Part shown: in pieces, positions 54,903-64,000 of the stretch | Position numbering within the stretch: position 1 is the stretch's first letter | Layout: the number at the start of each line of letters is the position of its first letter | NCBI GenBank assembly: GCA_015698045.1 | Contig: BLAL01000196.1 | Coordinates: 248,001-312,000, forward strand | From: Rhizophagus clarus | Taxonomy: Eukaryota; Glomeromycota; Glomeromycetes; Glomerales; Glomeraceae | Reading direction: 5' to 3' | Length of the DNA stretch: 64,000 nt | Translations under genes and position numbers: made by a program | Notes under the pieces: generated by a model | What the model was told of the DNA's origin: nothing | Database searches by the model: none | What the model saw: the letters and a program-made list of their open reading frames with translations, nothing else

Positions 54903-57900
54903 GTTGCAGTTTCCCTTGTTCCTCTTGATCCTAACGTGATCACGATTAAGAAAAGTTTGAGCAAACTTTTCTTAAAATTGTATTATAAATGACTGTAACT
55001 TTTTTATTAATTTATTATAATAAAATACGTAATAAAATAAAAATATTAACAATAATAATTATACTTTCAAACACTTTACAAAAAATTTATAAACTTGATA
55101 ATGCATTCAACAAATAAGACAATAAAAATTTTTTAACTACATTAAACAAATTAAAAATTTCTAAAAAGAAAAATCTATAAAGAAAGTAAACTCTAAAAAA
55201 TTTCTTAATACGTTATATAATATGAAATCTAACATATTAAAATTTGTATCACATATCAGGTACCCGATATGTGTAAGATAGAACTATGCCCGATATATAT
55301 TAAATAACATATCGGTGACCAATAGTTTAGATATCGGGGTCTTGGTAATTAGGCATATTTTGAAGTGTAATAAATCGGGTACTCGATATGTAAAAATACC
55401 CGATATTTATCTGATTAGCCGCCGATATATAAGTTCCCGATATGTACCCAATAGAATTGATTTTGACCAGTGTAAATTGGCGGTGGAGGGAAGTAACAGC
55501 AATTTAAGATTCACATATAGAATAGATCATAGTAGTCAAGATTTTAGGTATATCCTGACTTTTAATGAAATACTGATAGAGCAATCCTTAAGGAAGTTCA
55601 TTACCCAACTTTTGAATACATATAATGCAATAGAATGGTCGCTATTACAATGCAATAGAGAGCTATGCCATACCAGTATCAGACAGGTGGCATGGAAGGT
55701 GACATAGAGCCTATTGAATCAATTGAGAGGATTTCGATGCAGAAGTTCAAAATGTCATTTTATATTAGTTTTCATGGTTAAGATGTTACACAAATGCCTC
55801 CCAATAGGTAGTATTTTAGCACAAAGGAGAGGTGACTTATATAAACAATACAGATGTCTGGCTTGTTAAAATGATAATGTAAAAGATTGGGAATATCTCC
55901 TAGACTGTCGGGGTTATAATGAGGCATGGAATTCTATCCATGATAAGTTAACCATTGAATTCAAGCTTATAGGTCAGAAAGAATTGAAGAATGACAAGAC
56001 AATGCCTACAAGACTTAACAGCGCTATAACAGAGCTCCTTGGTAGGCAGGCAAATTCTGCAAAGTTTCGTGAATTTGTCAAGTTATCAATGGAAGTCAAA
56101 TGCGACCGTTTGTGGTTAGACGTTTTGAAAAAAACCTTGCGAATCAATGAAAATGAAGTGATAGGATTATATGTTCACTTTTTATTTAGATTTATCGTGT
56201 TGTTTAGGAAAATTATATGGAAGCCCAGATGCGACTGGACAATCGCTTGAGAAAAATCTGTGGTGATAACCAAGCAGCAAAAACACTGTAAGAGTACGTG
56301 ACGATCAATATCTAGCTGTCCTAACCATAAGAGAAGAGGCAGTCAAGCGGCCACAGTTCAACTAAGCGTAACAATTACACAACAAAATGAAAGACGAGCA
56401 AGTATATTGTTACAACGCGGGCAACCTGAAATCGATTATGATGGAAATGGAGCAAATGTAGAATGTTATGATGATCCATTCATCACGTTGCCTGTTTCAC
56501 CTCCCTTACACACTCGGTTAGAATGGTTGATTAAGGCAGTTCTATTAACAATCGATGCTATAAGAAAATACATTGCGATCTATATACAAGAGCCTTGGGT
56601 AGATGTCAGGAAAACATTAAGGTTGAAGAATTTATATTGGGTAGTAGAATGAGGAAGTAGGAAGTTATATGGAGTATATAGAGGATTTGGGGTATAGGGT
56701 AAAGGTTTTTATGATTTAATTTTTTATTTTAGATAGATAAGTAGTTATATATAATGGAGTGGGGTCTTAGTCAGAGGGTGGGATTTATATTATTTCAATG
56801 GCGATATGATTGAACGGTCCAATCAGCTGTGGGATCAGAGCTGTATCTAGGTATAATTATAATGATTATTATGTAGTCCAATAATTTTCAATAAAGATGT
56901 TAGCGTTATCAACGCCAAAAAAAAAAATAAAAAATAATATAATCATTAAATTATATAATCATTAAATTATATTCTATAATATAATTATTAAATTATAATT
57001 TATGTAATTTTTTCAAATATTAAAAAGTATTAAATTAAATTATTTAATTTAGAATTCAGAAAAAACAGTAAAATATTTAAGGCATATTATTGCTGATGTT
57101 TCAACCCATTAGAATTCTAGCTACCTAGCTTGGTGTTGATTTTTAGAGTTAAAAGGATATATTCGTATACTTGAAGCTAATCTAGCTGAAGAAATTGACC
57201 AAGATTCTAAAAAGGATTTTTAAAGATTAACCAGAGTAATGCTAACAAATGATGAATGAAACTTACTCTGTGATTAATTCCTATTTTAGGATCTTTTAAA
57301 GAAGCCACCTGGTATCTTGAAGGTAGTAATTATTCTATTTACAGCATCATAAAACCTTTAATAACTGAAATTATTAACAAGGTTAAACCTGATGAACTTA
57401 ACGAAAATATAATCAATATTAATATTGAAAATTTGGAAGATGTCTTTGTATGGGATGAAGATCAAGATAACTAAAATAATTCTAATAATGAAAAAATACT
57501 AATGGGCATCAAAAAAATGTAGATTTAAATTGGCCCATATAAACCTCAAGAGTTCTAAAAAAAGTAAAAGATACTTTATATCAAGTAATGCATTTTTATT
57601 GGAAAAATGAATGTGAAATATCATACCTATCATCAATTCTTAATTCTCAGATCAAAAAACTTGATTTTACATCACATAAAATAGAGCAAACTCTAAATTC
57701 TTAAAAGACAAATATAGGAAAATAAAACTTAGTATGTCATTACATTCACAGTCCATCCCACTTCCTACACCTGCTATAATTACTACTCCTTTCCTTGGTC
57801 CTATACCATCCTCTACACTTTATCAATCAACCTTTTTTGATATTTTTAATCATCCATCACCTGTTAATAACTGAAATGAACTTGATGAATATCTTGCTAT

Positions 57901-58249
57901 TCCACAAATACTATTTAATATTGATCCTTTTTCCTGGTGAAAGATTAATAAGGAAAAATTTCCAATAATAAGTGAATTAGCATGTGCTTATCTTTCAGTA
58001 TCAGCTACTTCAACTCCAAGTAAAAGACTGTTTTCAGATTGTGAAAATTTAATGGATCCTAAAAGAACATATATGAGTCCAGAATTTTTTAAAAAAATAA
58101 TGTTTTTGAAAAGAAATTATAATATTCTGGATATAATTCATAAACTATTCTTACCAAAAAATTAAATGTAATAAATAAAATTAATGTGATAATAAATACA
58201 AATTAACAATAAAATTTACAATAAAATAATAAAATAATAAAACAAATAA

Positions 58250-58312
58250 AATTTTTTTTCAATAAATAAAGATTTTTGCGTTATCAACGTCAAAAAAAAA
58301 AAAAAAAAAATT
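58250..58312 (+). mobile_element. LINE 3' tail remnant
   Basis: AATAAAGATTTTTGCGTTATCAACGTC followed by 18 A. It closely matches the tail of the LINE at 56890 (AATAAAGATGTTAGCGTTATCAACGCC plus A-run), so it is an extremely truncated copy of the same or a related family. Confidence 0.6.
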
Positions 58313-58367
58313 TTTCAAAAAAAAAAAATATAAATAAAATAATTATTATATCCTGTGACCTGTATTA

Positions 58368-58743
58368 GGAGCATGCCAGAAATCAGCTGATTTAATAGGA
58401 GGGTGGGGAGTTAACCTAAAAATCAGGTTTCTATGATTGGCTATAAATTATATAATATATATAATATATTATTACTATTTATATATTAAAATAGTTTTTT
58501 ACAATTATCTTGCCATCTAATAGCTCAATTTATCTAAACTTTTTTTTATTTTGCAGGACTTATTAAAAGCTATAAAACAAAAAAGAATTCATAAAAATTG
58601 GATTACTAGATCACGAGTTAATTATATAAATATAATTACATATATTATTATATATTTTTTTAACCAATCAAAATGTGATCAGGTAGAGGGGTGGGGGTAA
58701 GGACTACTAATTGAAGGAAATCAGCTGATTTTTGACACACTCC
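58368..58743. mobile_element. PIF/Harbinger-type MITE
   Basis: Inverted ends of about 25 bp: GGAGCATGCCAGAAATCAGC at the left and its imperfect complement ending GACACACTCC at the right. They are flanked by TTA (58365-58367 and 58744-58746). A TTA/TAA duplication is typical of PIF/Harbinger. 376 bp, no coding sequence; two internal GGAGGGTGGGG/GAGGGGTGGGGG tracts stand out. Confidence 0.75.
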
Positions 58744-58926
58744 TTAGTGTGTTACATTATTAAATCTGGTCAATCCAGTCAAATTTGGTCAAATTTGAGA
58801 ATTATGGATTATCTATTCAAAATCTGGATTATTCAAAACTGGTTCAAACCAGCTTAAGTCAGTTTAAATCAACTTCAAGCTAAACTGAGTCAAGAACTAT
58901 AAGCTAACTCTAAGTTGTGTTCAAGC

Positions 58927-59367
58927 TAAGGTTGCCTGCCAAAATTAGGTAGTTTAGAGCAAAGCCGAAACTTTTTTGTAGCCAAAAGTTTAGGCAATTA
59001 AAAGTAAATTTGTCAAAATTATAATGCCAAAATTATTATCAAAATGCCAAAATTTGGCCAAAATTATAAGCTGGCTTTAATATCATAATTCTGGCCAAAA
59101 TAAAGGATTAATATAAAATTTCTTTTTTTGGATTTTGTATAACTTTCGTATAACTTAATTTTTCAATTTTACTAGGAATTAAAATTTCCTTTTTTGAAAT
59201 TTTGTGAATGTTACGTGACTTAATACTATAATTTCAGCCAATTTTTAATTTCAGCCAATTTTTAATTTTGGCCAAAATTAAAAAATAGTTTTAGCTTTAG
59301 TTTCAGAATGGATTTGATTGGCCAAAACCTTTCAGAATTTCCTTTCTAGTTTCGGCAGGCAACCTTA
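58927..59367. mobile_element. hAT-type MITE, 441 bp
   Basis: Ends TAAGGTTGCCTGCCAAAA (left) and TTTCGGCAGGCAACCTTA (right), with a perfect 8-bp duplication GTTCAAGC at 58919-58926 and 59368-59375. The internal sequence is rich in GCCAAAATT words. It belongs to the same family as the satellite-bearing element at 2940. Confidence 0.85.
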
Positions 59368-59375
59368 GTTCAAGC

Positions 59376-61509
59376 TGCTTATTTGTTAAGTTTTATTATC
59401 TCTAATAAATATATTAATAGATTTTTAATTATTAAAAATATCTTTTTTATAAAGATTAAATTGATATATATTATCAAAAATATTTGGATTTTATTAGAAT
59501 AATTTTATAAATATCTATTTTGATTCATTGAACAAATTATTAGAAAATTTAAAAGGTATAATAATATCTTTTAATATAGTATTTTCAGTATTTTCTATAA
59601 AGAAGTTATTAGAAAATTTTGGAAGTATAATGATATCTTTTAATACAATATTTTTGTTTTCTATATAAAAATTTTAAGAAGACTTGGAAGATATAATAAT
59701 ATCTTTTAATACTGTATTTCATTATTTTTTTACAAAAAAATTGTTAAGTAAAATAGCATTTTCAGAAAAATTTAAAGGAAATCCCAATTTATTTTCATTA
59801 TAATAAGATTATTTCACTAAGATAAATAATATCACATTAATTATTATAACTTTTATTTAATAAATATAGCATATAAAATTTTTTATGATATGCATAGGTG
59901 TAACAAATACTATTTATTAATATATATAAATTCAAATTATATAATGTAATAGTAAAAATAACTAGAGGTTAAATTAAAATTAAAAATTAATAAAATCATC
60001 AGTAGTAATTAAAATTTGAATTTTACTGCTATTAAATTTATATAAAAATTACTAACTAATGAAATTAAAATTAAAAACTATTAAATTCACTAATGATGAT
60101 TAAAAATTAAATTTCATTATTGGTGAAATTTAAATAAATATTTTTTGAATATATTTTCTTTTTAATACTTTAGAAATTAAATTTAATATTAATAATATTG
60201 GAATTATAATTTTAAGAGGAAGTAGAAGAATTTTTAAATAATTAGAATTAATATTGAAGGGATTTGTTTTAAGATTTTATAGTTATTAATAAAAATCCAT
60301 TAAAAAGTAAATGTAAATAAGATAATTGAAATGATTATTAATAAAAAAGTTATGATAATTATGAAAAAAAATAATCTTACTGTAATATAGGAGATGAAAA
60401 AGTGTTTATAATATTTATTTAGATAAAAAAATATAAGATATTAATATAATAATATAAACTCAGTTAGAAACTAATTGAATAAAAATTTTTATTTATATAC
60501 CAAAAATTTGAAGAATTAATCATCTAAAAAAAAAAAATGAAATTTAAGTATAGTTTTATTAAAAAAAAACTAAAAAAATTAATTAAAAAAAAAAACAAAT
60601 AAGAATTTTACCAAAATACTGAATTTAAAAACCAGTTTCCTATAAAAAAAAAAACAAACTGTAAGTTTTATTAGAAAAAAAAAATTTAAAAAAAAGAAAA
60701 TAATTTAAAAAAAACATATAAACTTAATTATTAAAATTTTACATAAAGTTTAGTTTTCTAAAAGAAAAAAAAATGAAATGTAAGTTTTATTAAGAAATAA
60801 TTAAAAGATAAAAAAAACTTTTTATGTCTAAAAATTAGTTATTTAAAAAAGAAAAAAAAAACAAATATTAAGTGATATTTTATTAAATTATATAATATAA
60901 AAACCATTTCCTCTTTTTTTGTTTTACTGAAATACTTTAAAAAATTAAAAAATCATAAAAAAGAAATGACTTAACAAGTTACAGGTGTCTTAATATTCCA
61001 AAGAACTAACTAATTATTTACAAAAGAAAAAAATAAACTATTAACAAAGTTCATTAAAAAATTAAATTTACCTATAAAGTTCTAAAGAAACGATTTAAAA
61101 GATTGTTTAAAAAAAAAGAAAATAAACTGTTAGAAGTTATTTATTAAATAAAAGTAATTGAGAAAAAAAAAGAAAACTTATTATAAAATTTCATGTTTAA
61201 GAAAACTAAAATAAATATATAAAAATAAGATGTTTTATAAAGTTTTTTTTTGATAAAAAATTAAAAGAAGTGGAAAAAAAGAAAGAGGTGAAAAAAAAAA
61301 GGAAAAGATACTAAAGAAAAAGAAAAAGATGAAAGAAAAAGAAAAAAGAAAAAATAGAAGAATGACAAAAAAAGTAAAAAATAAAGAAAAGAAAAGAACA
61401 AAGAAAAAGAAAATAATAAAAAAAAAAAAAGAAGTTTTATTAAAAATTTAAAAAAGTATAAAGATCTTTTTTAAACTTTTAATTATATGATATATGATAT
61501 AATAAGTGT
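59376..61509. other. A+T-rich DNA, no genes
   Basis: Mostly A/T homopolymers and TTAAAA words; 61260-61435 is a purine-rich (AAAGAAAAAG) low-complexity tract. Confidence 0.6.
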
Positions 61510-61877
61510 CTTCACAAATTGCATGATTGAGATTAAAATTGAGATTAAGATTGAGATTAAGATTGAGATTAAAGGTTAATCTGGTTTCAAGAAAAATGTG
61601 CTTAAGATTATTGTTAATCTCAAGCTAATCATGATTGAAATTTCATATGTAATTTCAATTTTGCTTATTGAGTAAGATTAAAAATGAAAATTAATTATCA
61701 TGAATTTTTTTAATCTAATATTTTAATTTCAATCAAATCTATAATGGATAATTAAATTCTAGCTGAATTAATACTTTAATAAATTTAATTTTGTAAAGTA
61801 AGATTAAATATTAATCTTAATCTCAAACTAATTCTAATTTTAATTCTAATCTAATCCTAATTATGCAATTTGTGAAG
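61510..61877. mobile_element. MITE-like inverted-repeat element
   Basis: CTTCACAAATTGCATGATTG at the left matches the complement of the right end ...TTATGCAATTTGTGAAG. The left arm continues as GATTGAGATTAA repeated in tandem, the right arm as the complementary TTAATTCTAATC-like repeat. 368 bp. No clear target duplication, so the superfamily is not assigned. Confidence 0.6.
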
Positions 61878-64000
61878 ATGTTCAATATTCAATTAATATT
61901 AAATTATATACTATTTAATTATAATAATTTAATAAAAGTTAAATATATATATAATTATTAATTATTATTAATTGTAGTTAAATTTATTAATTTTAATTTA
62001 AATATAAACTAAATTTCATTTCTTTTTTGACTAGTATTAATATCTTTAAAATTCAACTATAAAATGTCCAGAATGCTATAACTTTATAAAAAAGAAATAA
62101 ATGTTAATAATGTTTTACTAAAATAAAGACTAAAAAATACTTTTTTTTATTATTATTTTTAAAATAATTAATTTATCTCAAAGTAGAATTTTAGGCTTAA
62201 AAAAATAAAAAATAAATATTAGTAATATTTATCATAGATTAAAGATTACCAAATCAGAAATTTTCTAATAAATTTACAAATATATTATAAAAAAAAAAAT
62301 TATTTATTAGTAAATAAAAATAATTTTTTAATTTAAAAAATTAGAAATAATTTAATTTTTAATTATTGATTTTTTTTTTTTTTTATTAAAAAAATTATAA
62401 TAATACAATTATAACTTGTTATAATTTATATATTTATATAATAAGTAAATAAAAACTTGATAAAAATAATAATATTATTAAATTAGAAAAGTATAAATTT
62501 ATAGGTTTATTATTCATTTTTTAGATAATTACTAGGAAAACAGAGACCATTGAAAGTCTGGAGCGAAATATTTATTTTATTGTATTACATTTAGTATATT
62601 GCAATTTATTTTTGTTTACTAATGTAGCACAAAATTTAAGTGACGTAATGTGTGCAGACAAATGGATATCACCACGTGATTTTAATTAATCATCACCTTT
62701 TATAAACACATAGTCCTTCATTTTACTCCAGACAATAATCTTTATTAGGATGATAAAATATATTGGAAAAAAATCCTAATATTTAATTATTGAAAATATT
62801 ATAAAAAATATATATATTTTATAATTAAAAAAAGTTTTATCAATTTCTTAAAAAATACTTTATATATTAATAAAATAAAGTTTAATTATTCATATTAAAA
62901 TATTCTATAATAAAGTATTTAATTTATACTTTTAAAATAAAAAAAATTAATTATTAAAAAACTTATTATATAATATATTTAGATTATTAAAAATTGCTTA
63001 ATTAGTTTGCAATATTTAATATTTTTCTAAAAAAGATAAATAAAATATTAATAAATAGTTAAAAATGAAAAAAGCAAAACTAATGAAAACCTGATAATAT
63101 TAAACAAAATAAAGAATATAATTGAATTACACTTTGAAATTGATAAACAGAAAAAAAAAATTAAGAATTAATACAGTTGTAAAAAATGTGGTTTTTTTTA
63201 TGAATATTACACCTATTATTATAAAAATTAATATATAAGTAATTTTAACCTTGCTAAATAACTTTCATTTAATAAAGAAAGATAATTTCATTTGATTAAA
63301 ATAGTAAAATTGCACTTTTAAATTAATAAACAAAAAATAATTTAAAAGTTAATGTATTATAAATTACTATATAAAATCCTTATAAATTTATAAATATAAA
63401 TAACAAAATTGAATCAGAATGTTTAAGATATGTTAGTTTGTAATAACAGAGTTTTTTTTTTTTTTTTAAAAAAAAGAATTCTTTTTTATATTTAAATAAA
63501 TAAATAAATATTTTAAATATAATATAAAATTAGAGTGAAAATTATGTAATAAAAATTATTAAAATCATTGGTTATAATTAAAAATTTAATTTTATTAGTG
63601 ATGAAATTTAATTAATCCTAGATTTTAATTTAATAAATAACTTTAAATTAGTAAAATTTTATTATATCAGAAATTCAGAATACAGGAATTAATGCTTATA
63701 TTTTATGGTAAGTAATTTAATTGAAAATTTTAAAAAAAAAAAAGAAAAAAGAAATTAATATAAGTATAATGGCATTTTCCATAAATATACCTTTTATAAA
63801 GTGTATATAATATTTAAATGCATAGTAGCCAACTTATTACTCCTTCAAGAAGGAGACTCAATACATTTGTCTACTCTTTACTTTTTATAATATACATTCT
63901 TTCTAAGTATACATTCAACTTTTTTTTACTATAATTTCAAGGGGGTTTCACTTAGAGATGCGCTACTATAGTTATTTTGTTTTCATTTTGTTTTATAAAC
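61878..64000. other. A+T-rich DNA, no genes
   Basis: 62520-62760 is of ordinary complexity (CAGAGACCATTGAAAGTCTG, GTGACGTAATGTGTGCAGAC) but has no reading frame or repeat ends that I can define. A CTCCTTCAAGAAGGAG hairpin lies at 63840. Nothing else is seen. Confidence 0.5.

Larger units (their letters stand above)
50775..55472. mobile_element. CACTA-like non-autonomous DNA transposon, copy 2
   Basis: Ends CACTGGTCAAAATC at the left and GATTTTGACCAGTG at the right, with a 3-bp duplication TAA (50772-50774 and 55473-55475). It lies within the RNase H codons GAT AA. of the LINE. 4,698 bp, with no transposase recognised. Homologous to copy 1 from the left end to about 52310 (ends ...GCCACAAAATCGGTCACC) and from about 54286 to the right end; the 2-kb centre is different. 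Subterminal arrays of ATCGGGTACCCGAT words are shared. In the centre, 53210-53670 has exon-like GC-richer blocks bounded by TTTTTAG and GTAATT, without a continuous frame. Confidence 0.78.
50249..56933 (+). mobile_element. 5'-truncated LINE (RNase H end) inside the hAT copy
   Basis: Flanked by an 18-bp target duplication ATAATATAATCATTAAAT (50231-50248 and 56934-56951), with a poly(A)-rich tail after AATAAAG...CAACGCC at 56890-56933. The coding remnant begins in the RT-RNase H connection and carries the RNase H domain: EIYTDGSL, STRTEICAILIALM, VIYTDSQCTID, VKGHSNIAGNEEAD. A C-terminal region follows with CLPIGSILAQRRGD and DWEYLLDC (zinc-ligand region of these ORF2 proteins) and RLNSAITELLGRQ. 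Frameshifts and stops make it non-functional. 4.7 kb of its length is a CACTA-like insertion, so the LINE itself is about 2 kb. Confidence 0.82.
49116..58165 (+). pseudogene. hAT transposase pseudogene, split by nested insertions
   Basis: Exon 1 (49116-49445) has a BED-type zinc-finger region: SWICKFF, YAVCKVEE, ECKKTYKIGTLT, then CSDHFVNIYGI in which the last His is replaced by Tyr. Further parts follow: SLTCDL-stop-TGCNHQGFLEITCSFLD (about 49765-49845), ITHILQLIVRKSL (about 50045), then after the 6.7-kb insertion LRHIIADVSTH, LGSFKEATWYLEGSNYSIYS (about 57290-57350) and the hAT dimerisation region ACAYLSVSATSTPSKRLFSD (about 57975-58035) to a stop near 58165. Stops at 49779, 50034, 57111, 57256, 57872 and 57938 fall where Trp is expected in hAT proteins or close relatives. 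TIRs and target duplication were not located. Confidence 0.8.

Noticed and set aside
49116..58165. Genetic code with TGA as Trp
   Set aside because: Intact host genes in the window use TGG for Trp and TGA or TAA as stops; the TGA codons are in clearly decayed elements.
1..64000. tRNA and rRNA genes
   Set aside because: I looked for cloverleaf-like B-box and anticodon patterns and rRNA cores and found none convincing; a tRNAscan/Infernal run would be decisive.

Overview
The window looks like a repeat-rich, strongly A+T-biased nuclear contig of a fungus. Short GT-AG introns, intact fungal housekeeping genes, an F-box/LRR protein and several families of decayed transposons fit an arbuscular mycorrhizal fungus (Glomeromycotina, Rhizophagus/Gigaspora type). 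That assignment is an inference; no rRNA or other marker is present.

Layout. 1-8.3 kb: the C-terminal end of a hAT transposase, then two diverged tandem copies of a retrotransposon ORF1-like pseudogene on the minus strand. One copy is split by a MITE that carries a 1.5-kb satellite array. 8.3-12.3 kb: a CACTA-like element with 3-bp target duplication. 12.3-17 kb: A+T-rich, repetitive, no genes. 17-25.6 kb: a host gene island with TLG2-like syntaxin (7 exons), a CPSF30/Yth1-like CCCH protein (4 exons), ribosomal protein S29 (3 exons, last exon 9 nt), an NSUN6-type RNA m5C methyltransferase (7 exons) and a small signal-peptide/membrane protein (2 exons). Exon limits below were joined by hand and each model closes in frame.

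27.76-43.26 kb: the main feature, a 15.5-kb Polinton/Maverick-like element with 1,638-bp terminal inverted repeats that appear almost identical. It encodes a 1,560-aa protein-primed family-B DNA polymerase and a retroviral-type integrase. Where a Polinton would carry double-jelly-roll capsid, packaging ATPase and adenovirus-type protease genes, I see a retrotransposon-like cassette: coiled-coil plus Gag-like region, CCHC zinc knuckle and retropepsin-like aspartic protease. These parts are separated by one in-frame TGA and by two A-runs at which -1 shifts join the frames. It also carries a small Cys/His protein duplicated in the TIRs, an F-box/LRR gene probably taken from the host, and several small unknown genes. 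No reverse transcriptase is visible in it. The inferred picture is a self-synthesising DNA transposon that acquired a Gag-protease module.

43.3-64 kb: a poly(A)-tailed ORF1-only retroposed pseudogene, then a three-level nest: a CACTA-like element inside a 5'-truncated LINE inside a decayed hAT transposase. Removing the innermost element and one TAA copy re-forms the LINE RNase H motif. Three further MITEs lie in A+T-rich DNA without genes.

Two themes recur. Many element reading frames are broken at expected Trp codons (TGG to TGA/TAG), and the two CACTA-like elements share ends but differ in their centres, both carrying tandem micro-exon-like units with splice signals.
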